Assembly: GCF_016735695.1 (NCBI RefSeq)
Contig: NZ_JAERQD010000013.1
Coordinates: 62,001-126,000, forward strand
Origin: Microvirga zambiensis WSM3693
Lineage (GTDB): Bacteria; Pseudomonadota; Alphaproteobacteria; Rhizobiales; Beijerinckiaceae
Direction of reading: 5' to 3'
Length of the DNA stretch: 64,000 nt
Under the pieces are notes generated by a model that saw nothing but the letters and a program-made list of their open reading frames with translations, ran no database searches and had not been told where the DNA came from. Position numbers and translations under genes: made by a program. Below are positions 51,552 through 60,705 of this stretch, one piece after another; positions within the stretch are counted from its first letter, which is position 1; every line of letters begins with the position of its first letter.

Positions 51552-51577
51552 GGACCCTGCGCGCCCGCGCAGGGTCC
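51552..51577 (+). other. Intercistronic hairpin after chvE
   Basis: GGACCCTGCGC (51552-51562) pairs with GCGCAGGGTCC (51567-51577) around GCCC. It resembles the hairpin after ytfQ and lacks a T-run, so it probably stabilises the chvE message. Confidence 0.65.
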
Positions 51578-51616
51578 ATGCTCGTTTCTGGAAGACGCGT
51601 TGCCTGAGGTTCTGCG

Positions 51617-53146
51617 ATGAATGCGATCCTTGAGATGCGGGGGATCACCAAGACGTTTCCTGGCGTGAAGGCGCTGGACAACGTCAACATCACCGTCAGG
51701 GCGGGCGAGATCCACGCCCTGGTCGGCGAGAACGGTGCCGGCAAGTCGACGCTGATGAAGGTTCTGAGCGGCGTCTATCCGCACGGATCCTATTCCGGCG
51801 AAATTCATTACGAGGGCGAGGAGCGCCGCTTCTCGGGGATCGCCGACAGCGAGAAGCTCGGCATCATCATCATCCACCAGGAGCTTGCCCTGGTGCCGCT
51901 TCTGTCGATTGCGGAAAACATCTTTCTCGGCAACGAGCAGGCCAGGTACGGCGTCATCGACTGGTCCGTGGCCTTCGCACGAACGAAAGAGCTGTTGAAA
52001 CTCGTCGGCCTGAAAGAATCGCCGGAGGAGCTGATCACCAATCTCGGCGTCGGCAAGCAGCAGCTCGTGGAGATCGCCAAGGCACTTTCGAAGAAGGTGA
52101 AGCTCCTCATCCTCGACGAGCCGACCGCGAGCCTGAACGAGAAGGACAGCGATGCGCTCCTGAACCTGCTGCTTCAGTTCAAGGCGCAGGGCATCTCCTC
52201 GATCCTGATCTCGCACAAGCTCAACGAGATCTCGAAGGTCGCCGATTCCATCACCGTCCTGCGCGACGGCGGCACCGTCGAGACGCTCGATTGCCAGACG
52301 CAAGAGGTGAGCGAGGATCGCATCATCCGCGGCATGGTCGGCCGCACCATGGAAGACCGCTATCCGAAGCGCGAGCCGAAGATCGGCGAGACGATCTTTC
52401 AGGTCGAGAACTGGTCCGCCCATCACCCGCTCCACAATCACGTGCAGGTGGTCAAGAACGTCAATCTCAGCATCCGGCGCGGCGAGATCGTCGGCATCGC
52501 CGGGCTGATGGGGGCAGGGCGGACGGAGTTCGCCATGAGCCTGTTCGGCCGCAGCTATGGCCAGAACATCTCCGGCCGGGCGACCCTGCACGGCAAGGAG
52601 ATCGACGTCAGCACGGTGGAGAGGGCGGTCTCCAACGGGATCGCCTATGCCACCGAGGACCGCAAGACATACGGTCTGGTACTGGCCGAGGACATCCGCA
52701 AGAACGTGACGCTCGCCAATCTCGATGGCGTCTCCAAGAACCTCGTCATCGACGACATCCAGGAACTCGCGGTCGCCAACGACTATCGGGCCAAGATGCG
52801 GATCCGCAGCCCCAGCGTGTTCCAGGAGACGGTGAACCTCTCAGGCGGCAACCAGCAGAAGGTGGTCCTGAGCAAATGGCTCTTCTCGGACCCGGAAATC
52901 CTGATTCTGGACGAGCCGACCCGCGGCATCGATGTGGGCGCGAAATACGAAATCTATACGATCATCAACCGGCTGGCCGATGCCGGCAAGGGCGTCCTCA
53001 TGATATCCTCCGAGATGCCGGAACTGCTCGGCATGTGCGACCGGATCTATGTCATGAACGAGGGCTCCCTGATCGCCGAGCTCGACATTGCCGAGGCATC
53101 CCAGGAAAAGATCATGCACGCCATCGTAAAGTCGGGGAGACGCTGA
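51617..53146 (+). CDS. gguA: Multiple-monosaccharide ABC transporter ATP-binding protein
   Basis: A 509-residue two-cassette ATPase. First cassette: GENGAGKST near residue 38, [17 protein letters not shown] near 165. Second cassette: GLMGAGRTE near residue 297, [40 protein letters not shown] near 408-445. The wording around VVYP-type loops and the insertion [26 protein letters not shown] fit GguA/MmsA. It is 84 bases after chvE and two bases from gguB (one base between stop and ATG). Confidence 0.92.
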   Translation: MNAILEMRGITKTFPGVKALDNVNITVRAGEIHALVGENGAGKSTLMKVLSGVYPHGSYSGEIHYEGEERRFSGIADSEKLGIIIIHQELALVPLLSIAENIFLGNEQARYGVIDWSVAFARTKELLKLVGLKESPEELITNLGVGKQQLVEIAKALSKKVKLLILDEPTASLNEKDSDALLNLLLQFKAQGISSILISHKLNEISKVADSITVLRDGGTVETLDCQTQEVSEDRIIRGMVGRTMEDRYPKREPKIGETIFQVENWSAHHPLHNHVQVVKNVNLSIRRGEIVGIAGLMGAGRTEFAMSLFGRSYGQNISGRATLHGKEIDVSTVERAVSNGIAYATEDRKTYGLVLAEDIRKNVTLANLDGVSKNLVIDDIQELAVANDYRAKMRIRSPSVFQETVNLSGGNQQKVVLSKWLFSDPEILILDEPTRGIDVGAKYEIYTIINRLADAGKGVLMISSEMPELLGMCDRIYVMNEGSLIAELDIAEASQEKIMHAIVKSGRR

Positions 53147-53147
53147 G

Positions 53148-54347
53148 ATGGACACGAGAACCGCCGAAGAGCTCCATGCTCCCCAGCAGAAAGCGTCGTG
53201 GACGGAATTCATCAAAGCCCATTTCCGCGATTACGGCATGCTGTTGTCGCTCCTGGTCATCATGCTGTTCTTCCAGGTGGTGACCGACGGCACTCTCCTG
53301 CGGCCGCTCAACCTCACCAACCTGGTGCTGCAGAACAGCTACATCGTCATCATGGCGCTCGGCATGCTGCTCGTGATCGTCGCCGGGCATATCGACCTGT
53401 CGGTCGGCTCCATCGTCGGTTTCGTCGGCGGCCTGGCGGCGATAATGATGGTGCGCTGGGGGATCGATCCCGTCACCACCACCATCGCCTGCCTCATCGT
53501 CGGCGGCATGATCGGCGCCGCGCAGGGCTACTGGGTCGCCTATTTCAAGGTGCCGTCCTTCATCGTCACGCTCGCCGGCATGCTGGTCTTCAAGGGCCTG
53601 ACCCTGGCGCTTCTCGGCGGCATGTCGGTCGGTCCCTTCCCGGTGGTGTTCCAGCGTCTCAGCTCGGGCTTCATCCCGGACGTCTTCGGCGGCGAGGGCT
53701 TCAATTACACCGCGCTGTTCCTCGGCGTCGCGAGTGTTGCCGCCATCATCTATTTCAGCTTCCGCAGCCGCGCCAACCAGCTCAAGCATGCGGTGGAAAC
53801 GGCGCCGTTCGGCCTGTTCCTGTTCAAGAACGGCCTGCTTGCCCTGCTCGTGGTCGCCTTCTGTTACCAGATGGCGACCTATCGCGGGCTGCCGAACGTG
53901 CTCGTCATCATGGCGGTGCTGATCGCGCTCTATGCCTTCGTGACCAACCGGACGACGATCGGCAGGCGCATCTATGCGCTCGGCGGCAACGAGAAGGCGG
54001 CCAAGCTGTCGGGCATCAAGACCGACCGCCTGACCTTCCTCACCTTCGTGAACATGGGCGTGCTCGCGGGACTCGCCGGCCTGATCTTCGCCGCGCGCCT
54101 CAACACGGCGACGCCGAAGGCCGGCCTCGGCTTCGAACTCGACGTGATCGCGGCGGTGTTCATCGGCGGTGCCTCGGCGACAGGCGGCGTCGGCAAGGTG
54201 ACGGGTGCCGTCATCGGCGCGTTCGTCATGGGCGTCATGAACAACGGCATGTCGATCCTCGGCATCGGCATCGACTACCAGCAGGTGATCAAGGGCCTCG
54301 TGCTGCTCGCGGCCGTATCCCTCGACGTCTACAATCGGAAGAAGTGA
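53148..54347 (+). CDS. gguB: Multiple-monosaccharide ABC transporter permease
   Basis: A 399-residue permease, longer than RbsC-type ones as expected for GguB/MmsB. LGMLLVIVAGHIDLSVGSIVGFVGG near residue 69 is the hallmark, with His replacing Gly in the GGIDLSVG motif, as in this subfamily. The central insertion (about residues 170-250, FSFRSRANQLKHAVETAPFGLFLFKNGLL) separates two sets of membrane segments, and YALGGNEKAAKLSGI is near 280. It ends the operon at a strong terminator. Confidence 0.92.
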   Translation: MDTRTAEELHAPQQKASWTEFIKAHFRDYGMLLSLLVIMLFFQVVTDGTLLRPLNLTNLVLQNSYIVIMALGMLLVIVAGHIDLSVGSIVGFVGGLAAIMMVRWGIDPVTTTIACLIVGGMIGAAQGYWVAYFKVPSFIVTLAGMLVFKGLTLALLGGMSVGPFPVVFQRLSSGFIPDVFGGEGFNYTALFLGVASVAAIIYFSFRSRANQLKHAVETAPFGLFLFKNGLLALLVVAFCYQMATYRGLPNVLVIMAVLIALYAFVTNRTTIGRRIYALGGNEKAAKLSGIKTDRLTFLTFVNMGVLAGLAGLIFAARLNTATPKAGLGFELDVIAAVFIGGASATGGVGKVTGAVIGAFVMGVMNNGMSILGIGIDYQQVIKGLVLLAAVSLDVYNRKK

Positions 54348-54370
54348 ATTCTCATTCCGCCCTCAGCGAA

Positions 54371-54400
54371 ACGGCGAGCTTCGGCTCGCCGTTTTCTTTT
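54371..54400 (+). terminator. Terminator of chvE-gguA-gguB
   Basis: ACGGCGAGC (54371-54379) pairs with GCTCGCCGT (54384-54392) around TTCG and is followed by TTTCTTTT. It may also serve the leftward gene at 54428. Confidence 0.85.
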
Positions 54401-54427
54401 GAGCTCTGGCAAGCAAGCTGTGCAGTT

Positions 54428-54736
54428 TCAGCGGGAGGCCGTCATTCCGGCAGCGCCTGGGACCGGGCTCCTGGTGAGCGTCATCCGTTCGCCGTTGCGT
54501 TCGCAGGACACCGTCACGAAGCCGTCCGAGGCTGCAAGCCTGACGGTGACGTTGTCGTTCGTGCTGACAAGCTTGACGGGCTCCTCGTCCATATCCTGCG
54601 CCGCCTCGTCGATGATCGAGAGGCATTCGCTAAAGGGCATGGAGGCAACGCGCGTGTTTTCGGACTGGGCCTGGGCGGCGGAGCCGAGGCCAAGAAACAG
54701 AATGCCGAAGAGCATTGCAGTCGAAGTGGAGCGCAT
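54428..54736 (-). CDS. Small periplasmic protein of unknown function
   Basis: A 102-residue protein. ATG 54736 has GGGAGAA upstream and gives a signal peptide (MRSTSTAMLFGILFLGLGSAAQA). The mature part is short and polar with two Cys (SECLSI and VSCERN) that could pair, and ends GERMTLTRSPVPGAAG. I do not recognise the family. It appears to be a single-gene unit, convergent with the gguB operon. Confidence 0.6.
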   Translation of the reverse strand: MRSTSTAMLFGILFLGLGSAAQAQSENTRVASMPFSECLSIIDEAAQDMDEEPVKLVSTNDNVTVRLAASDGFVTVSCERNGERMTLTRSPVPGAAGMTASR

Positions 54737-55096
54737 TGACCGATTCTCCCAACGCCCGGAGAACACCACGCCCGAGGCCTTGCCGATGTGCCGTATCGCA
54801 CAGGGAAGCAACGTGCCTCGGCCAGGGGGCGTTCCCCGTTACAGATGTCGCAGGGGGCGGGAAGCCCTGCCGGCGATCATTCACAGGAGCGGTTAGAGAA
54901 GTCTGAAGACGCGTCGTCCGAACGGCCACGGTTCGGTCCAAAAAGCGCCCAGCTTGAGCGCCACTCACTCATCCTTAATCGTCGTTTATCGCTCGCCGTC
55001 GAGACTATGTTCCTGGCGGCCGGGGATGATAGGAATCGGGCTCTTCCATTCATGCGTTCACAAATGATTCATCGCAGGATTGTCAGGGATGGTCCT

Positions 55097-55324
55097 ATGA
55101 CCACAGGCGGACCCGACCCTCTGAAGGATGCGCGTGTTCTGCAGGCGCGGGTCAAGGCCTTGCAGGCTCTGCTCGAGCTGCAGCGCTGGCAGGTCGAGGT
55201 GCTCAGCAAGAGGCTCTATTCCTCCGAGCCGGGCGGGATCGCCGCGCGCCGTCTGCTCGATCTCAAGCGACGCGAGATGCAGACGCACCATCTCGAACCG
55301 CCGGTCGGTTCGAACGATCCCTGA
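55097..55324 (+). CDS. Small helical hypothetical protein
   Basis: A 75-residue protein; ATG 55097 follows AGGGA. The core (LKDARVLQARVKALQALLELQRWQVEVLSKRL) is a long amphipathic helix suited to a coiled coil, followed by a basic region (ARRLLDLKRREMQ). No known family. Longer upstream frames look non-coding and are not used. Confidence 0.5.
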   Translation: MTTGGPDPLKDARVLQARVKALQALLELQRWQVEVLSKRLYSSEPGGIAARRLLDLKRREMQTHHLEPPVGSNDP

Positions 55325-55330
55325 TCATGC

Positions 55331-55358
55331 AAAAGGCCCGGTGCTGCCACCGGGCCTT
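55331..55358 (-). terminator. Terminator between convergent genes
   Basis: GGCCCGGTG (55335-55343) pairs with CACCGGGCC (55348-55356) around CTGC. On the minus strand it is followed by TTTT, so it mainly ends the outer-membrane protein gene; it may be bidirectional. Confidence 0.75.
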
Positions 55359-55381
55359 CGTCTGTTCGAACCTGTCGGCGA

Positions 55382-56089
55382 TCAGTTGAACTTGTAGTTC
55401 ACGCCGGCGCGCAGAACGCCGAACTCCGCATCGCGATCCACGTTGACGCGGCCGCCGAGGTTGTAGTTGTCCTTCGTGTCGAGATCGACATAGAGGCCTT
55501 CGACCTTGGCGGTGAAGTTGTTGGTGATGGCGTATTCCACGCCGCCGCCGAGGGTCCAGCCCCAGTTGACTTCATCGCCGCTGTGATAGCCGAGCACCGG
55601 ATCGTAGCCGCGGTTGCCGCCGATATCGCCATAGGCGAAGCCGCCGGTGCCGTAGACGAGGGCGCGGTCGAAGGCGACGCCGGCGCGGGCACGGATCGTG
55701 CCGAAGAAGCCGCCGGACTCACCCGGGTAGTATGTGGTACCGTAGGAAGCGCCCTTGTTGCCGACGGCGGCATACTGAAGGTCCGTCTCGGCGCCGGCGA
55801 CGAACATGCCGAACTGGTAATTGTAGCCGGCCTGGGCGCCGCCGACGAAGCCGCCGCCGCGGCGGCCGCGGACCGTGCCGAAGGCCGGATCGTAGAAGCG
55901 GCTGTCGCCGACGTTCCAGCCGTAGCCGGCATTCAGACCGGCATAGAAACCGGTCCAGGTGAAGACCGGAACCGCATTGTAGGCCGGAGCAGGAGCATAG
56001 CGGCCCGGGAGGTCGGCCGCGTGGACCGTCGAGGCCGCGATGGCGAGAGCCGCAGAGGCAGCGAGAAGTCCAAGAGCAGAGGTACGCAT
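55382..56089 (-). CDS. Outer-membrane beta-barrel protein (Omp25/Omp31-like porin family)
   Basis: A 235-residue protein with a signal peptide ending STVHAAD. The mature start DLPGRYAPAPAYNAVPVFTWTGFYAGLNAGYGWN is the standard opening of alphaproteobacterial Omp25/Omp31-type barrels. Alternating strands follow (GFVGGAQAGYNYQFGMFVAGAETDLQYA, RARAGVAFDRALVYGTGGFAYG, GWTLGGGVEYAITNNFTAKVEGLYVDLD), and the final residues VLRAGVNYKFN end in an aromatic-x motif for barrel assembly. It is an eight-strand barrel by length. Confidence 0.9.
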   Translation of the reverse strand: MRTSALGLLAASAALAIAASTVHAADLPGRYAPAPAYNAVPVFTWTGFYAGLNAGYGWNVGDSRFYDPAFGTVRGRRGGGFVGGAQAGYNYQFGMFVAGAETDLQYAAVGNKGASYGTTYYPGESGGFFGTIRARAGVAFDRALVYGTGGFAYGDIGGNRGYDPVLGYHSGDEVNWGWTLGGGVEYAITNNFTAKVEGLYVDLDTKDNYNLGGRVNVDRDAEFGVLRAGVNYKFN

Positions 56090-56399
56090 TACTGTATTCC
56101 GTGCTTAGCAAAAAAGATCGGATAGGCATTTATTGCCTGTCACGGGTCTAATAAGGGGTCGCGAGAGAATGTTGCAATATGCTCGCCCGCCGGCATTGGA
56201 AACATGATTGATGCTTTATGAACGTTGACACTTCATCAACCATGCCGTGGGGGCCGCTCTTGAGACGGCATGGCGATTGTGCGCAGATCGCCGCGTGAAG
56301 TTCGGCCGCGAGGCCTCAAAGCAAGAGACAAAACTTGGCCTCGTCTCGGTAACGAGGCGGGGCCTTTTTCTGCTCTCGCAAGCTTCTGAGGTTCAGCAA
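56090..56399. other. Gene-free stretch of 310 bases
   Basis: The left part is the leader of the outer-membrane protein gene. On the minus strand TTGCAA (56172-56177) and TATTAG (56148-56153), 18 bases apart, form a likely promoter for it. The right part carries the hairpin at 56329-56369. No coding frame is convincing. Confidence 0.5.
56329..56369. terminator. Bidirectional terminator-like hairpin
   Basis: GCCTCGT (56338-56344) pairs with ACGAGGC (56352-56358). TTTTT follows on the plus strand and AAGTTTTG on the minus strand. It most simply ends the leftward NUDIX gene; no rightward gene lies upstream of it. Confidence 0.65.
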
Positions 56400-56822
56400 T
56401 CAGTTCGAAGCCAGCGCCTGCGCGCGCCGGGCAATCACGTCCACATCCGCGCTCATGGCGATGCTTTCGGGATCGAGCTCTGCGATCGCAAACCAGCGCG
56501 CGTCGAGTGCGTCGTCGGCGGCGACGGGATCGCCCGATATCCAGCGGCACAGCACGGCGATCAGGATGTAATGCTGGCGTGTCGCCCCTGTCGGATCCTG
56601 CACGAGGATATCGAGCGTGGTGATGACGTCCTGCGCTTCCGCCGCGACGCCCGTCTCTTCGAGAAGCTCGCGCAACGCCGCGGCTTTCACCGTCTCCCCG
56701 AACTCGATCTTGCCGCCGGGAAAGCCCCAGAGACCCGCATCGGGCGGGTTGGCGCGCCGCACGAGCAGGGTGTGACCCTCATGGACGACAACGGCGATGA
56801 CGGCGGGGATGGGTGACGACAT
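56400..56822 (-). CDS. NUDIX hydrolase
   Basis: A 140-residue protein with a full NUDIX box: GGKIEFGETVKAAALRELLEETGV (G-x5-E-x7-REUxEExGU) at about residues 34-57. Such enzymes cleave nucleoside diphosphate derivatives. The preceding WGFPGG and following TTLDILVQD fit MutT/ADP-ribose-type members. The start codon at 56822 lies one base after the T-run of the upstream phasin gene's terminator, and no ribosome site is visible, so its translation start is odd. Confidence 0.82.
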   Translation of the reverse strand: MSSPIPAVIAVVVHEGHTLLVRRANPPDAGLWGFPGGKIEFGETVKAAALRELLEETGVAAEAQDVITTLDILVQDPTGATRQHYILIAVLCRWISGDPVAADDALDARWFAIAELDPESIAMSADVDVIARRAQALASN

Positions 56823-56823
56823 G

Positions 56824-56851
56824 AAAAAGGCCCGGTCGGAACGACCGAGCC
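56824..56851 (-). terminator. Terminator of the phasin genes, abutting the NUDIX start
   Basis: On the minus strand GGCTCGGTCG and CGACCGGGCC form a 10-bp stem (one G-T pair) with a 3-base loop, followed by TTTTT and, one base later, the NUDIX ATG. Confidence 0.8.
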
Positions 56852-56884
56852 TTAATGCATGCCGGTTTCGCTGAACAGCGTGGA

Positions 56885-57376
56885 TCAGCGTCCCTGCCGG
56901 TGAAGAGCCGTTTGCAGCGGCTCGAGGCTGCGGGTGAACCACAGCGCCGTGGTCTCGGCGATGTCTTTCCACTGGGCCGAGGCCGCCTCGTAGGCCTGCT
57001 TCGTCGCGTGGCTCTGCGCCTTGAACGCTTCGGGGAGCGGGGAGGGGCTGATGGCCGAACGCCACAGGTCGAGCGCGACGTTGCGCTGGGTATTCACGGC
57101 GTCGATGATCTTGCCGTTGACCTCGAGCGCGCCCTTGGCGGAGACGGCCACCGCCTCGCTCATGGCCTGGCGGAGGACGTCACTCTGCTTCTTGGCGGAC
57201 GAGAGCAGGGAGCTTGCCTCGATCTGCTTGGCAGCGATTGCGGGCAGTGCCGCCGGCTTCGCTTCCACGACTGCCTCAATCGTCTCGGCTGCCGATGCGG
57301 CTGCCATCTCGACGAGATCGGCCTTCTGCGCGCTCTTGGCTGTACTCTTGGCTCTCGGCTTCTTCACTTCCGCCAT
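56885..57376 (-). CDS. Phasin family protein, copy 2
   Basis: A 163-residue helical protein. A Lys/Ala-rich N-terminus (MAEVKKPRAKSTAKSAQKAD) is followed by the phasin-like helices IEASSLLSSAKKQSDVLRQAMSEAVAVSAKGALEVNGKIIDAVNTQRNVALDLWRSAI. Phasins coat polyhydroxyalkanoate granules. It lies 33 bases after the phasin gene at 57410 on the same strand, so the two are co-transcribed, and a strong terminator follows. Confidence 0.8.
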   Translation of the reverse strand: MAEVKKPRAKSTAKSAQKADLVEMAAASAAETIEAVVEAKPAALPAIAAKQIEASSLLSSAKKQSDVLRQAMSEAVAVSAKGALEVNGKIIDAVNTQRNVALDLWRSAISPSPLPEAFKAQSHATKQAYEAASAQWKDIAETTALWFTRSLEPLQTALHRQGR

Positions 57377-57409
57377 CGTGACGTCCTCGCAAGTTTCAGG
57401 GAGAAGAGA

Positions 57410-57790
57410 CTATTTCTTGGAGCCCGGCTGCTTCATGGCCGACTGGGCCATCGAGCCGAATTCCTTCATCTGGGCCTCCATCGCTTCGAACTGGGTGCGA
57501 ACGAATTCGGCCTGAATCTGCATCGCCTCCTGCACGTCCTTCGCGCGCACCATCCTCTGGGCGAGGTCGAAGGCCGCAGAGAGGTTCTGCTCCGTATAGG
57601 AGAAGGTCTTGCGGGCAGCATCCTTGGCGCTGGCCTGGACGGTGTTCGCGGAGCCTTCGACCGTCTCGGCCGTCTTCTGGGCTGCGCTCATGAAGCCGTC
57701 GATGGCCTTGCGGGCCTGCTCGACGCTCTTCTCGGCGAAGTCGCGCATTTCGGGCGGAATTTCGTAGTTTTGAGTCGGGTTCGTCGCCAT
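57410..57790 (-). CDS. Phasin family protein, copy 1
   Basis: A 126-residue protein with a clear phasin_2-type pattern: PPEMRDFAEKSVEQARKAIDGFMSAAQKTAETVEGSANTVQASAKDAARKTFSYTEQNLSAAFDLAQRMVRAKDVQEAMQIQAEFVRTQFEAMEAQMKEFG. ATG 57790 has AGGAG upstream. It is the first gene of the phasin pair and should be a granule-surface protein. Confidence 0.87.
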   Translation of the reverse strand: MATNPTQNYEIPPEMRDFAEKSVEQARKAIDGFMSAAQKTAETVEGSANTVQASAKDAARKTFSYTEQNLSAAFDLAQRMVRAKDVQEAMQIQAEFVRTQFEAMEAQMKEFGSMAQSAMKQPGSKK

Positions 57791-57990
57791 GGGCTGCTCC
57801 TCGTTGTCAGGCATTTGTGCACTGCAATATCACATTGTGCATTGCAAAATCAACTGTCTTATGCCTTCGCCTATTAAGGTTACCTCAAAGTAAAAGGATT
57901 CAAGTGCGCCGCCTTGCATGCTTGGCCGCGGATATTAGTCTAGAAGCTCAAGTGGACATGACTCCGGGATACAGGCAGCAAGGACCGTTA

Positions 57991-60705
57991 ATGACGGGCG
58001 GTGTTCCCCATCCTTTCGAAGCACTGATCACGCGACTGGCCGCGGAGGCGGAATGGCGCTTCCTGTCCGATTCCGACGCCGTGGTGCTGGTCTGGGACGG
58101 GAGCGGAGACAAGATTCTCTGGACATCGCCGTCGGCCGCCGGGCTGCGGGAGGCCTTTGCCGACGAAACGGGCCGTGTGCGCCAGGATTTCCGGGCCCGC
58201 GAGCGTATCCGGGCGCTGGCAGGCGGAACGGCTCCCCGGCAGGGTCTGCGGCAGGAACGGTTGCGGCTTGACCCTACGCGCCCCTGGCTGCCGGTAGCCT
58301 GCGTCTGCCGCCTGGCATCCCTGGACGATGGCGGCACGGTTCTGGTGGTCGGCCTGCCGAGGGCAGGATCCCGCCCTCCGACATCGCAGCAGGCGGGGGA
58401 GGCCGTGAGCCTCGACGAGCCCAAGCGTGAAGCCGCCGGGCCCACGCCCCTAAAGAATAAGCCACAGGGCCCGATCCGCTTCATCTGGCACGCGGACCCT
58501 CAGACCCGGTTCACGGATGTCTCGCCGGATCTCGCCAAGGCGGTCGGCGCGACGTCCGGCAACATCGTCGGCCTGACCTGGGACGAGGTCTCCCATTCGC
58601 GGGCGCAGGATCCGGATGGCGCCGTGGCAGCCCTGTTCGCCGACCGCGCGACCGGAAGCGGACGAACGGTTCTCTGGAACATCGATCAATCGCAGATGCA
58701 GGTGCCCGTGGACTGGGCCGGAACGCCGGTCTTCGGCGCGAACCGAGAACTCGTCGGTTTCCGTGGCTTCGGCCTCCTGCGCATGAATGCGCTTCGGGAG
58801 CGGGTGCTTCCGGAACCGCTTTCGAACGAGCCCGAGCCTTCGGACGAACCGGCACATCCCACCGCACACCTCATCGCGCAGAGCCTCGTCAACGACGATA
58901 CGCTGCCGTTCCGTCCACCGGAGGAAATGCAGCCGGCACGGGATGATGACACCGAGGCTCCGGACCCGGAGGACACCTGGTTCAGCGATCTGCGCAACCA
59001 GGTTGCCGAAGCGCTGTCCAACACGGCCCCGCCCGAGCCGACCCCTGACGAATCGCCCGCGCCGGCAAAGCTTCCGCCGGCTCAATCGCCATCGACGCTG
59101 TCCAACGCGGAGCGAAGCGCCTTCCGTGAGATCGCGCGCGCCCTCGGCGCCCGCCTCGCGGAGGACACGCCCTCCCGCGACAGTGATCCGGGCGGCACCT
59201 CCGCCGCCGTTGGAATGCCGCCGGACGAGGCAGAAGTCCCGGTTCCCCCAGCGCCTGCCGGCGACAACCGGATTCTCGACCGGCTGCCGATCGGGGTGCT
59301 GGTCCATCGCGGCGAGCAGGTCCTGTTCGCCAACCGCTTTCTTCTCGACCTCACCGGCTATGCCGATATCGGCCGGATCGAGGCCGAGGGCGGTCTTGTG
59401 CACCTCTTTCGCGGCTCTCCCGCACTCCAGGGCGGAAGCGACGACGATTCGTCCCTCGCGCTCACGACCCAGTCCGGCGAGACCATTTCGGTCGCCGTGC
59501 GCTCCTCGCCAGCCGAATGGGACGGCGCGGCAGCGGAGCTGATGGTGATCCGAAAAGCCTCCCGGGCGGAAATCCCGCCGCCGCCACGGGACAGTCGCGT
59601 TCAAGAGCTCGAGGCCATTCTCGATACGGCGACCGATGGCGTCATCGTGCTTAACGAGAGAGGGCGGATCCTCTCCCTCAACCGGTCGGCAGAGGCGCTG
59701 TTCGGCTATGACGAGCGGGCCGTTGCCGGCGATGCGATCACCGTGCTCCTGGCGCCGGAGAGCCATATGGTGGCTCTCGACTATCTCGAAACCTTGCGCT
59801 CGCCCGGCGTCGCAAGCCTGCTCAACGACGGCCGCGAGGTTTTGGGACGCGAGCGCCAGGGCGGATCGATTCCCCTGTTCATGACCATGGGACGCCTGGG
59901 CGACGGGCCGGATCGCCGCTATTGCGCAGTCCTGCGCGACATCACCGTCTTCAAGCGGGCTGAGGGCGAGCTGATCGGCGCCAAGCATGCGGCGGAAGAG
60001 GCGAGTGCCCAGAAATCCGATCTTCTGGCCAAGATCAGCCATGAGATCCGCACCCCCCTGAACGCCATCCTCGGTTTCGCCGAGGTCATGCTCGAGGAGA
60101 GGTTCGGAGCGATCGGCAACGACCGTTACAAGGAATATCTCAAGGATATTCACGCCTCCGGCTCGCACGTGATCAGCCTCGTGAACGATCTTCTCGATCT
60201 CGCGAAGATCGAAGCCGGACGGCTCGAGCTCTCCTTCACCGGTGTGGGCCTCAACGAACTCGTCTCGTCCTGCGTGACGCTGCTTCAGCCGCAGGCGGCC
60301 CGTGACCGGATCGTCATGCGCATGAGCTTTGCGTCCAAGCTGCCGCCGGTCGTCGCCGACGAACGCTCCATGCGCCAGATCGTGCTCAATCTGGTCTCGA
60401 ACGCGATCAAGTTTACCGATGCCGGCGGGCAGGTGATCGTGTCCACCGCCATGACGGATCGCGGAGAGGTGGCCTTCCGGGTGCGCGATACGGGCATCGG
60501 CATGACGCCGGAGGAGGTCGAGGCCGCCCTTGAGCCGTTCCGCCAGCTCGCCACCTCGCGCAAGCGCGGAGGCACGGGCCTGGGACTGCCTCTCACCAAG
60601 GCCCTCGTCGAGGCGAACCGCGGCGCGCTGCAGATATCGAGCCAGCCGAGCGAAGGTACCCTGGTGGAAGTGATCTTCCCGCCGACACGGGTTCTGGCGG
60701 AATAG
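57991..60705 (+). CDS. PAS-domain sensor histidine kinase of the PleC/DivJ/PdhS type
   Basis: A 904-residue protein with no clear membrane segment. The N-terminal 450 residues hold a PAS-like part (FIWHADPQTRFTDVSPDLAKAVGA near 165) and a long Pro/Glu/Asp-rich linker. PAS domains lie near 430-525 and 537-650 (ILDTATDGVIVLNERGRILSLNRSAEALFGY). The H-box KISHEIRTPLNAILGFAEVML has the phospho-His at about residue 684, followed by GAIGNDRYKEYLKDIHASGSHV, characteristic of this kinase group. The ATPase part has RQIVLNLVSNAIKF (N box), DTGIGM and GGTGLGLPL. ATG 57991 follows AAGGA. A cell-cycle or polarity role is inferred from the family. Confidence 0.87.
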   Translation: MTGGVPHPFEALITRLAAEAEWRFLSDSDAVVLVWDGSGDKILWTSPSAAGLREAFADETGRVRQDFRARERIRALAGGTAPRQGLRQERLRLDPTRPWLPVACVCRLASLDDGGTVLVVGLPRAGSRPPTSQQAGEAVSLDEPKREAAGPTPLKNKPQGPIRFIWHADPQTRFTDVSPDLAKAVGATSGNIVGLTWDEVSHSRAQDPDGAVAALFADRATGSGRTVLWNIDQSQMQVPVDWAGTPVFGANRELVGFRGFGLLRMNALRERVLPEPLSNEPEPSDEPAHPTAHLIAQSLVNDDTLPFRPPEEMQPARDDDTEAPDPEDTWFSDLRNQVAEALSNTAPPEPTPDESPAPAKLPPAQSPSTLSNAERSAFREIARALGARLAEDTPSRDSDPGGTSAAVGMPPDEAEVPVPPAPAGDNRILDRLPIGVLVHRGEQVLFANRFLLDLTGYADIGRIEAEGGLVHLFRGSPALQGGSDDDSSLALTTQSGETISVAVRSSPAEWDGAAAELMVIRKASRAEIPPPPRDSRVQELEAILDTATDGVIVLNERGRILSLNRSAEALFGYDERAVAGDAITVLLAPESHMVALDYLETLRSPGVASLLNDGREVLGRERQGGSIPLFMTMGRLGDGPDRRYCAVLRDITVFKRAEGELIGAKHAAEEASAQKSDLLAKISHEIRTPLNAILGFAEVMLEERFGAIGNDRYKEYLKDIHASGSHVISLVNDLLDLAKIEAGRLELSFTGVGLNELVSSCVTLLQPQAARDRIVMRMSFASKLPPVVADERSMRQIVLNLVSNAIKFTDAGGQVIVSTAMTDRGEVAFRVRDTGIGMTPEEVEAALEPFRQLATSRKRGGTGLGLPLTKALVEANRGALQISSQPSEGTLVEVIFPPTRVLAE

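Noticed and set aside
50432-52591. Long open frame of 719 codons on the minus strand
   Set aside because: It is antisense to chvE and gguA, whose products are clear, and its translation has the biased composition of a shadow frame.
56225-56369. A small RNA gene on the plus strand ending at the hairpin at 56329-56369
   Set aside because: TTGACA at 56225-56230 is a fair -35 box, but no -10 box is at the right distance, and the hairpin is explained as the terminator of the leftward NUDIX gene.
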